NCBI GenBank assembly: GCA_949130485.1
Contig: OX422198.1
Span: forward strand, 4,961,262 to 5,025,261
Length of the DNA: 64,000 nucleotides
DNA from: Agelas oroides
Lineage: Eukaryota; Porifera; Demospongiae; Agelasida; Agelasidae
Direction of reading: 5' to 3'
Positions within the stretch are counted from its first letter, which is position 1, and the number at the start of each line of letters is the position of its first letter. Made by a program: the position numbers and the translations under genes. The notes beneath the pieces were generated by a model. It had not been told where the DNA came from. It ran no database searches and saw only the letters and a list, made by a program, of their open reading frames with translations. Positions 42,801 through 54,800 of this stretch are shown piece after piece.

Positions 42801-45800
42801 CTCAAGAATCACAAATGTACAAGTAAGCAAACAGAGCACAAAAGACACTGCAGCAGCATGAAAAGACTTTGAATAGTAAAAAACAGTAGAGTGTTATAGA
42901 TCCCAGGACCCTAAGAGAGACTATGTTATCTGGGAACTGCCTTGCTGAAGGGTTCTCATTACATCCACCACAAGCCCCGTTTGCCAAAAAAATACTCAAG
43001 GGGATCCCGTGTAAGTCTCTCACTGAAGAGGTATTGCACTGAATAAGTACTCTTCAAACTGTTAATTTAGTAATGTAAAAAGGCTTTTATTTGTATTTAA
43101 TAAATAGCTAGTTTAGTTGTAGTTTTTAATCAGTGGAATAGGTAGCATTAATTCATGTTACTAAAAATGCATTTTAGTTTCAGGTACAACAATTGCAATT
43201 TGTTTTGAGTTATGTCATAATTACCACACAGTGCCAGGGATTTATGGCAGTAAACAGACCAAGTCCGAGGGCGTAGCCTGAGGACGAGGTTTGTTTACTA
43301 CAGCCATAAATCCCTGGCCACTCGCATGTGCTGTAACTATTATATATCCCACCTGATTAGTCCTATGTTATTATTATAAACACATTTGTACATGTTTACA
43401 GTAACTTCAAGACAGTTTACACACAACTGTATATAAAAAAAGTACTATAGCATGACAATGTAATGTACTGTAAACTAAAAATACACATAGAGGGAAAATG
43501 CACCACATTTTCCCTTGTATTCCTAAGGGAGGGAAAATATGAGATTGTAATGTTGTATAAATAATACTATACTATAATTGGTGTAATTCATTTACCCGTG
43601 CAGTACGATCAACCCTCATGCAACTGAAGGAACTGAGAGGGAGATGTCCCCAATTGATCTTTGGGAGTAGAGTCAGGGCAGATGTAGTGGTACTCTTCTG
43701 GTATAGCTGTGTGAGATGGTGCCAACTGATGTGTTTTCCATTTATCTGTAAAGAATAAGGAGATACACGATCAATTTCGCATGTGCACTTTGAAGGTATT
43801 ATTATTGTTAACTTTACTTATACACATAGCTTACTGGTGTCTTTGTGAGCAAATGAATGTGATCAACAATTCCTGGTGGTCTTGAGGAGATGTGGTACAT
43901 CTGAAATGAAGAAGATTGGTCGCTTCTCTGGACTGAAGGGGTTGATGGTTTTGTACGTTGGAAGTGATTTATCCCATTGGTCAGACTTGTGCATTTTTAT
44001 GAACTTCCTGTTTGGTGAAGCTCAAGCATGCAAATTTTTCTCTTATTCATAACATCTATTGTTGCAGTGTAGGTATTTATAATTGAAACAGATTTATAGT
44101 GTAAAGGATGTTTGATTGCCTGGTGTAATGGTTACATTCAACAAAATATATACATATGTACACAATTTTTGCCTGAAGCATGTGCATGAAAGTTAAACAA
44201 GCATTCCTTTTTGTGGAAAGTCTCATTTCAGTGCATATTTAATTTTAACCTAGACATTCACCACTCACACAGGTAGAATACAGGATAATTCACTTTCCTG
44301 TTGCAATGATGCTTGGAAAAACTACAAACTCAAGTACTGCCTGAAGCATGTGCATGAATGAAGGTTAAATCAGTTGTGTTTAGCCTCATATGAAAACTTT
44401 TAGTGTAATGTAGACATCCACAAGTAACAATATCTGATGATTGGTTTTGCTGCAACATTTATAGAAAATTTCGAAAAACTACAAAACCACATAAAAGTAG
44501 CAAAAACAGCATTATCCACCTTCAAACAACGTACAAACCTCACGAGCTCCACCTCTACATCATTGCAGTTAAGTGCTGTGAATGTGCTTATGTCTTACTC
44601 GCCGTATTATCCCGCTAGCGTATGGCAACCGTGGTAACGCGCTTAAGTTCCAGTAGTGATGTCATTGACGGATACATTTGACGCGTTTCCAAACCCCTTA
44701 TAGGGTATGATCGCGGAAAACGTTTCAAAGCCACACCCATGACCACACCCACCAAAACTAAATGACAGATGACGGATGACAGACGAAGGATGACAGATGA
44801 CGGATGACAGATGATGGATGTCAGATGACAAATGACGGATGTCAGACGACGGATGTCAAACGTTGCACTTCTCGGCCACCGTAGTGGGGTTGCAGTTGCA
44901 GGAATAACTCTTAGAGTGATGATAACTCAGTGCAATCAATGAATGAATGAGTACAAGCAGAGCTACTTAAATACAGACACACGAACTGATGTACAAAACT
45001 CAAAGTAAACCACTATCTCCAGTAACACAGATGATTCACAGGTGACAGGCACAACATGAGGGTCCTAGGCCATTCAGCCAAAAGAACACATGTCACACAC
45101 TCAGCAGGACAGGAGGAAATACAGCAAGCATAACACATTGGTGTTAGGTACGAGCACTAGGAAAACAAAAACCAATCTAAAACCAAATGTACAAATAAGG
45201 TCACCTAACACCAACATGATCTACATTAAGCAACATGCATTAGCTACTAGTTATCCTACACTGTCCAAATAACTTCGCTACACTGATAACAAGTCACTCA
45301 GTTTACAACTCACTTCAGTTCTTCCAGTGACCTGTTATGGTGCAGTGTTCTGGCCAGAGCTGTGGCTCCAGTGGCAGTCAGACCATTGCCTCTGAGGCTG
45401 CAGTGGGGTATGCAGACATGAACACACTTGTGTTAGATTCACAATTCTACATTAAACAAATTCCATGTTTCTATACTGCCATATGGCAATGACAACTCCT
45501 CACCACCAGAGGAGACAATGATACTGGTATGGGCTACACTTGGAAATAACACATTTCATTCAACCATTGTTTAGCCCTCTGATAGCAAGACACTCAGTCT
45601 ACAACTCACTTCAGTTCTTCCAGTGACTTGTTATGTTGCAGTGCTCTGGCCAGAGCTATAGCTCCAATATCAGTCAGACCATTGGCTCTGAGGCTGCAGT
45701 GGGTATGCAGACAGTTAGATTCACAATTCCACATTAAACAAATTCCATGTTTCTGTATTGCCATAGGGCAATGAGAACTCACCACCAGAGGAGACAATGA

Positions 45801-48800
45801 TACTGGTATGGCCTTCACTTGGAAATGACACATTTCATTCAACCATATAGACATGAGACTATAACTAAAACCTGTTACAATATGCAAATAGAAAACCTCC
45901 AACTAAAGTGGCTCCCCATTGTTGTTGCCATAGCAACAGGTCATGTGTTTACCAGCAATACAGAAAGTCCATGTTTCTGTTGCCCTGACCACCAATGGTG
46001 CTGGTATATGGCTTCAATTGATGTTATTTGCAGGTGTCCATTCTGAGAGGAATGTGACAGTAGCTACTAGCACCAATCTCCCTAGTCCAAGGAGATCACA
46101 CAGGAGCCATTGTCAACCAGGCCAACGTATCATGTGCATGTACTTTGCATTTTAGGTCTGTATAAGGCCAAATTAAGATTGTTCCTTACTTCAGTGTTTT
46201 CAAGCTCTGGTTCACTCTCAGAGTATAAGCCAGTGCAGAGGCTCCAGAATCTCCAACTCTATTGAATTCAAGACTGTGGAAGAGAATACTTGGGAATTAG
46301 TGCAAGTAGTGTAAAATGTTAATCAGACAGTGAGTCACTAAGAATCAGTAGAGTAGGAGGGAGTATGCATGGGAGAAACCTACCACAGTCAATGGTATGT
46401 AAGTACGTATTCTTTAATCCACACATTTCCTGATAACAAGACACTCAGTTTACAACTCACTTCAGTTCTTCCAGTGACTTGTTATGTTCCAGTGCTCTGG
46501 CCAGAGCTATGGCTCCAGTGTCAGTCAGACCATTGTTTCTGAGGCTGCAGTGGAGTATGTCATTAAATATTGCACACAGTACATGTGTACTGTAAAGGTG
46601 TATGCGCTTGTGCACTTTGGCTATATTTGAGAGGCTAGAATGCTTTGAGATGGCTGTACAGTAATATCTCAAGAAAGCAAACTCCCAATCCCAAAAGATA
46701 CTGGACTTGGGTAAGAAGTCACAGCAGAGGTACACAAGGTGAAAGTTTATGAGTGGTAAAACGAGACAAATAGAGTTAACAAACTGTTTTTTGGCTGTTT
46801 AATTTAAAATACTTAACCACAATTGTCAAGCATATCACAAGCAATTCTACAGGATTTACTAGCTCATTCTCTGCATCTTAGGACCTCTCATGTGGGTACT
46901 TACGTATGTATCTTCATATGGTAAATTGAAGGGACTATTCAGGGGAAGCTGTTGGCAAATTCACACAGTGATATTGAAGAATAATTTACTTATCTTAGGC
47001 TATGCGGTTTCTCAGACCCGTCCGCATCTACATCTAGTTTTCGTTCACTATTAATTTTTTTCAGGGGTAGTACTTACGTACTTCTCTCCAGTTACAAGCA
47101 TATGATCGACACGAAATAAGACGCAAAAGCCTCTCAACATACTATCTCTGGAGTAAAATAGGCACTATGCGCTGGTGGGTGGGATTTCGATCGCCGACTG
47201 TTCGAGCTACAGTATCCACTTTGTTCACCATGCTTCATGCCCGATGACGTCATACTGATGTCTGTCGTCTGCCCCGTAGCACTAGCTATAGCGTAGGGAG
47301 GTAGTGAGGCATGACATTGGTAGGTGCATTAGTACGGTACACATTAGACGGTGCAGTGCACCCACACATCAGCAGTAGCTCGTAGCCAAATGGTTAGGGC
47401 TTAGTGTTACAGTTAGGGTTAGGGTTAAGGCTAGGGCCAGAGAATTGAACCCTTTCCTCTTTTTTTCCCCTTTTATGTTCAAATATGAATATCTTTATCT
47501 TTTTCTCCTGGCCTGCGCTGACTGGTCGGTGTCAGACATCAGTATGACATAATCGGACATGAAGTGCAGTGAAGAAAGTGGATTCAACTCTACAGGCATT
47601 GGACGAGGATTGTGAGTGACAGTATGAGATGTTACACCAGGAAACCGCACATGCGGGATGTACCTATAGTTTCTACAGCAAATAACTAGCACAGTTTATT
47701 GAAGAACAGTCAAATGATAGAACGATCGCTGCTCATGGCGTTAAATAATATTCATTGCAGAAAAATAGCCGCTCGCCTGCATGGTTGAGAATCCCAAGAT
47801 TGTCTGAGAAACCAGAAATTTTATTACCTTGGTCTTAGATGAGCGCTTGTAAACTTGGGCAGGAAATTCTATACTGTCCCGGGTGTCCCCCCTCCACTTG
47901 TCCTCATTGCAACCACCATCACATATAAATACAATACAATAGCCATTGCATAGTCATGTAAGGTTAAAAACTTACTTCAATGTTTTCAAGTTTTTCATCA
48001 CTCTTGGATCAGCCAGTACAGCAGCTACCTCATCCCCAATTCCAGTCCACTGGTATTTATCCCATTCGAGACTAGATATGGAATATACCAGGAGGTAAAA
48101 CAAAGCAGTACTCCATTCTATAAAAACATCCAGCATTTCTACATGTAGCTACACCATAATTTTCAAGGAGTGAAATTTTTGTAGTTTCATAAATTTTGTC
48201 TAGTCTGCAGAATTTTACTCTGCAAATGTTTTCTTTGTAAATGCCACATATGGCACTGTGTAACTACTTTCTGATGGTCCAGGGAAGGAGATCTACACTT
48301 GCTACGCAGGCACTGTCATCATAACTGCAGTCAACTCTAAAGTGAGCTAGGTCTGAGTTGATGTGGGCATAGCCTGGGTCGTAGTAGGTGCATGCTAAGA
48401 CTAGCATGCCAACTGTTCTGATATGTGTGGTATCCTTGCACCCCTAAACAAAACAGGCCAGACAATTCTCAATGCTGTGAGAGGCTTATCTGGTGGTAAA
48501 TGTGTCATCGCTGCAGTCCATGCATTTATGAAATTTTTAACACACAAAAAGCTGTTTCTCTGAACCTATGAAAATTTAAAAATTTGCTGCCATATAGTAG
48601 CTAGTCCTACAGAGAAGGTGGTCTGACCCTACAGTACCTACAGTTATGTTCAGAACATCATACAACTCACTTCAGTTCTTCCAATGACTTGTTTTGTTTC
48701 AGTGCTCTAGCCAACCCTATAGCTCCAGTATCAGTCAGATCATTGTCTCTGAGGCTGCAGTGGAGTATAATCAGACATGAACACACTTGAGTTAGATCCA

Positions 48801-51800
48801 TATTAAAAATTCCATGTTTCTGTTGCCATATATGGCAATGACAACTCCTCGCCACCAGAAAAGCCACTGATACTGGTATGGGCTCCAATTGGAAAAGATA
48901 CAATCACAACAGAATTATACATGAGACTATAACTAAAACCTGCTACAATATTCAAACACACACAAAACATCCAAGTAAGGTGGCTCGACATTGTTGTTTC
49001 CATAGCAACAGATGGTGGGTTTACCATTATTTACAGATGTCCATACTGTGAGAAGAGTGACAGAAGGCCATGTGCATGTACTTCACATTTTAGGTCTGTA
49101 CAGGGCCAAGATAGTTACTTACTGCAGTGTTTTCAAGCTCTGGTTCACTCTCAGAGCATCAGCCAGTTCAGCGGCTCCAGAATCTCCAACTGTATTGGAT
49201 TCAAGACTGTGGAAGAGAGTACTCCAGAATTAGGGCAGGGGTTCATTTAGAAAACATGTCAAGAGGGGGCAAAAGTTAAAAAGTTTGGGGGGCTTCACTA
49301 GTCTTGTTCCCACACCTCACACAGTGTTCACAAGTTCCAAGGGGGGGCAAGATTCTGGCAAAGAGGGGCGAATGCCCACCCCTAAATGAAGCCTTGGTAC
49401 CAGGTAATCAGACAGTGAGTCACTAAGAATCAGTAGAGTAGGAGGGAGTATGCATGGGAGAAACCTATCACAGCCAATGGTATGTAAGTACGTATTAGTA
49501 ACCTTCACATTTCCTGATAGCAAGACACTCAGTTTACAACTCACTTCAGTTCTTCCAGTGACGTGTTATGTTCCAGTGCTCTGGCCAGAGCTACGGCTCC
49601 AGTGTCAGTCAGACCATTGTCTCCGAGGCTGCAGTGGGGTATGTATGCAGACATGAACACACTTGAGTTAGACCCACAATTCCACATTAAACAAATTCCA
49701 TGTTTCTGTTGCCATATGGCAATGACAACTCCTCACCACCAGAGGAGACAATGATACTGGTATGGGCTTCAATTGGAAATGACACATTTCATGTGACCAT
49801 ATAGACATGAGACTATAACCCTAACCCTAAAACCTGTTACAATACTCAACAAAACGTCCAACTAAAGTGGCTCCCCATTCTTGTTGCCATAGCAACAGAT
49901 CGTGTTCACCAGCAATACAGAAAGTCCATGTTTCTGTTGCTTCTGACAACTTCTGACCACCAATGGTGCTGGTATATGGCTTCAATTAATCCATTTTTGT
50001 TATTTGCAGGTGTCCATACTGTGAGGAATGTGACAGTAGCTACTAGCACCAGTCTCTCTAGTCCAAGGAGATCATACAGGGGCCATTGTCAACCAGGCCA
50101 ACTGTATCGTACATATACTTTGCATTATAGGTCTGTATAAGATTGCTCCTTACTTCAGTGTTTTCAAGCTCCTCAGAGCATCAGCCAGTGCAGAGGCTCC
50201 AGAATCTCCAACTCTATTGAATTCAAGACTGTGGAAGAGAGTACTCGGGAATTAGTGCAAGTAGTGTAAAATGTTAATCAGACAGTGAGGCACTAAGAAT
50301 CAGTAGAGTAGGAGGGAGTATGCATGTGAGAAACGTCCCACAGCCAATGGTATATATGTATTCTTTAATCCTCACATTTCCTGATAGCAAGACACTCAGT
50401 TTACAACTCACTTCAGTTCTTCTAGTGACGTGTTATGTTCCAGTGCTCTGGCCAGAGCTACGGCTCCAGTGTCAGTCAGACCATTGTCTCTGAGGCTGCA
50501 GTGGAGTATAATCAGACATGAACACACTTGAGTTAGATTCACAATTCCACATTAAACAAATTCCATGTTTCTGTTGCCATATGGCGATGCAGTGGAGTAG
50601 GAACCAATTTTGGATTGGGGGGGCCAAGGTGTATTGGGAGGGGTGGGGTTAGGGTTATATAATAATTAGCATGATATAGTATAATATATACTATAACATG
50701 GAGCCTGATTATTGGGGGGGCCAGGCCCCCCCCTGTTGGATTATTGGGGGGGCAGTGGCCCCCCTGGCCCCCCCGGTTCCTACTCCACTGCAATGACAAC
50801 TCCTCACCACCAGAGGAGACAATGATACTGGTATGGGCTTCAATTGGAAATGACACATTTCATTCAACCATATAGACATGAGACTATAACTAAAACCTGT
50901 TACAATACTCAAATACATACACAAAATGTCCAACTAAAGTGGCTACCCATTGTTGTTGCCATAGCAACAGGTGGTGTTCACCAGCAATACAGAAAGTCCA
51001 TGTTTCTGTTGCGGGTATTAGTAAAACCCGGAACGGAACGGAACGGAACAAGCGGAACGAACGGAACGTAGCTAAGAGCAAGATACAACCCTGCTTTCTG
51101 CTTTTTAGTATCACAAAAGCACTCTCCAAGATGTTGTGTTTGATTCTGGTCTCTAGCGCTGCACGCATTTTACCGTATGCTCCTCTCCAGTAGCTCGTTT
51201 GTGCCTTAGCGTCGCGCTTTTGACCGTAGCAGCATTTTGTGGCTTCTCTCTTGCAACGGTGTTTCCCTAGAAGGGACAAAGTTGCTGGCACTCCTGTCTA
51301 AGACGATAGTAATCATATTGAGGGTAAGCTTGGTGCTAAGCACTGCACCATGGAGCTGTAGATTAACAGACGCTCGACTTGGAGCAGAAACGGTAGGAAT
51401 ATATTAGCGGATACGAAGGCTCATTTTACCCCAAAAAAATTTAAAAGCTTACCTCGAGCAGTTGTAATTTACTGTGGACTCCAGCAGCAAAGCAAGTAGC
51501 AAGAGAACAGTTTAGCAAAGTTAGTCGACGTACGCGTTTAGCTACCGGCGCGCGTCTGCGTTGCCTCACACTTGACTTCCTGCCCAGGATGCAGTCATTA
51601 AGTTTACAAACAACTTTCCTGGCTTTTTGTAACTTATAGGGCACAGTATGAGTGCTACACACAGTTAGAACACATACATTAGCAGTCACACAACGGTGCA
51701 TAAATTTTTCCCGGGCGTTCCGTTCGTTCCGCTCGTTCCGTTCCGTTTCATTCCGTTCCAGGTTTTACTAATACCCTTCTGTTGCTACTGACACCATCTG

Positions 51801-54800
51801 ACCACCAATGGTGCTGGTATATGGCTTCAATTAATTAATTTTTGTTATTTACAGGCGTCTATTCTGTGAGGAATGTGACAGTAGCTGCTAGCACCAGTCT
51901 CCCTAGTCCAAGGAGCATTGTCAACCAGGAGGGACCATTGTCAACCAGGCCAACTGTATCATGTGCATATACTTTGCATTATAGGTCTGTATAAGATTGC
52001 TCCTTACTTTAGTGTTTTCAAGCTCTGGTTCACTCTCAGAGCATCAGCCAGTGCAGAGGCTCCAGAATCTCCACCTCTATTGGATTCAAGACTGTGGAAG
52101 AGAGTACTCGGGAATTAGTGCTAGTAGTGTAAAATGTTAATCAGACAGTGAGTCACTAAGAATCAGTGGAGTAGGAGGAAGTATGCATGGGAGAAACCTC
52201 CACAGTCAATGTATATAAGTACATATTCTTTAATCCTCACAATTCCTGATAGCAAGACACTCAGTCTACAACTCACTTCAGTTCTTCCAGTGACTTGTTA
52301 TGTTCCAGTGCTCTGGCCAGAACTATGGCTCCAATGTCAGTCAGACCATTGTTTCTGAGGCTGTAGTGGAGTATAATCAGACATGAACACACTTGAGTTA
52401 GATCCACAATATACAAATTCCATGTTTTTGTCGCCATGGCAATGACAACTCCTCCTTCACCAGCAGGGACAATTCATGCAACTGTCCTTGTACATCAAAT
52501 TTCACATAACCACAAGAAAAACTCTCTCAGTATGCATACTAAGAGGTTTCTTGTTAGCCTCGTCCCCAGGCCCCGCCCAGCTTTCCGTCGCTTGCAGTAC
52601 GGAAAAGCCGTGGAGAGCCTGGTATCTTTTCTCATGTGAGCATGACGTAATCGGAAAATGGCGAAATTTTGCAGAACTAACAGGCTGCGTTGTAAACTTG
52701 GGCAGGAAATTCTATACTGTCCCCCCTGCACTTGTCCTCACCGCAACCACCATCATACATAAATATAATACAATAGCTATTGCATAGTCATGCAAGGTTA
52801 AAAACTTACTTCAATGTTTTCAAGTTTTTCATCACTCTTGGATCAGCCAGTGCAGCAGCTCCCTCATCCCCAATTCCAGTCCACTGGTATTTATGCCATT
52901 CGAGACTAGATAAGGAATATATCAGGAAGTAAAACAAAGCATAATATTGCAGTACTGCAAAATGTTTTCTTTGTAAATGCCACATATGGCACTGTGTAAC
53001 TACTTTCCGATGGTCCAGGGAAGGAGATCTACACTTGCTACGCAGGCACTGACATCATAACTGCAGTCAACTCTAAAGTGAGCTAGGTCTGAGTTGATGT
53101 GGGCATAGCCTGGGTCGTAGTAGGTGCATGCTAAGACTAGCATGCCAACTGTTCTGATACGTGTGGTATCCTTGCACCCTTAAATAAACAGGCCAGACAA
53201 TTCTCAATGCTGTGAGAGGCTTATCTGGTTGTAAATGTGTCATCGCTGCAGTCCATGCATCTATGAAATTTTTAACACACAAAAAGCTGTTTCGCTGAAG
53301 CTATGAAAATGTAAAAATTTGCTGCCATATAGTAGCTAGTCCTACAGAGAAGGTGGTCTGACCCTACAGTACCTACAGTTATGTTCAGAACATCAATCAA
53401 TTTACAACTCACTTCAGTTCTTCCAATGACTTGGTTTGTTCCAGTGCTCTGGCCAGAACTATGGCTCCAGTGTCAGTCAGATCATTGTCTCTGAGGCTGT
53501 AGTGGAATATAATCAGACATGAACACACTTGAGTTAGATCCACATTAAAAATCCCATGTTTCTGTTGCTATGGCAACGACAACTCCTCGCCACCAGAAAA
53601 GCCACTGATACTGGTATGGGCTCCAATTGGAAAAGATACAATCACAACAGAGTTATACATAAGACTATAACTAAAACCTGCTACAATATTCAAGTACACA
53701 CACAAAACATCCAAGTAAGGTGGCTCGACATCGTTGTTTCCATAGCAACAGATGGTGGGTTTACAAGGAATACAGAAAGTCCGATTTTTCTGATAACTCC
53801 TAATCACTAATGGTACTGGAATAGCTTCAACTAATCAATTTTGTTCATTATTTACAGATGTCCATACTGTGAGAAGAGTGACAGAAGGCCATGTGCATGT
53901 ACTCCACATTTTAGGTCTGTACAGGGCCAAGATAGATGGTTACTTACTTCAGTGTTTTCAAGCTCTGGTTCACTCTCAGAGCATCAGCCAGTTCAGCGGC
54001 TCCAGAATCTCCAACTGTATTGGATTCAAGACTGTGGAAGAGAGGACTCCAGAATTAGGGCAGGGGTTCATTTAGAAAACTTGTCAAGAGGGGGCAAAAG
54101 GTAAAAAGTTTGGGGGGCTTCACTAGTCTTGTTCCCACACCTCACACAGTGTTCACAAGTTCCAAAGGGGGGGCAAGATTCTGGCAAAGAGGGGCGAATG
54201 CCCACCCCTAAATGAAGCCTTGGTACCAGGTAATCGGATAGTGAGGCACTAAGAATCAGTGGAGTAGGAGGCAGTATGCATGGGAGAAACCTACCACAGC
54301 CAATGGTATGTAAGTACGTATTCTTTAATCCTCACAATTCCTGATAGCAAGACACAGTTTACAACTTACTTCAGTTCTTCCAGTGACTGGTTATGTTGCA
54401 GTGCTCTGGCCAGAGCTACGGCTCCAATGTCAGTCAGACCACTGTCCCTGAGGCTGCAGTGGAGTATAATCAGACATGAACACACTTGAGTTAGATCCAC
54501 AATATACAAATTCCATGTTTTTGTCGCCATGGCAATGACAACTCCTCCTTCACCAGCAGGGACAATTCATGCAACTGTCCTTGTACATCAAATTTCACAT
54601 AATCACAAGAAAAACTCTCTCAGTATGCATACTAAGAGGTTTTTTGTTAGCCTCGTTCCCAGGCCCCGCCCAGCTTTCCGTCGCTTGCAGTACAGAAAAG
54701 CCGTGGAGAGCCTGGTATCTTTTCTCACGTGAGCATGACGCAATCGGAAAATGGCGAAATTTTGCAGAACTAACAGGCTGCGTTTCGCGTATTTTAAACC

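Larger units (their letters stand above)
40664..44881. mobile_element. 4.2-kb DNA transposon with long TIRs and subterminal minisatellite
   Basis: TIRs CGGTGGCCGAGAAGTGCAAC, inverted at the other end with one mismatch nearby, extend about 140 bp including repeats of CATCCGTCATCTGT type and a GGTGTGGTCATGGGTGTGGC block. TA lies at both outer edges. Contains one long ORF (41871-42872) but no recognisable transposase. Confidence 0.8.
39136..45282 (-). mobile_element. gag-only LTR retrotransposon with nested DNA transposon
   Basis: Inserted in an LRR intron with a 4-bp target duplication CTGA (39132-39135 and 45283-45286). The LTRs start TGTAACAG and end CTACA in plus orientation. The internal part is only 930 bp: a tRNA-Ser primer site next to the 5' LTR, a Gag ORF and a purine tract, with no protease, RT or integrase. 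This is the layout called TR-GAG in plants. It must have moved using enzymes from another element. Confidence 0.85.

Noticed and set aside
47402-47430. True telomere or chromosome end
   Set aside because: Only two to three TTAGGG units, inside a repeated internal block.
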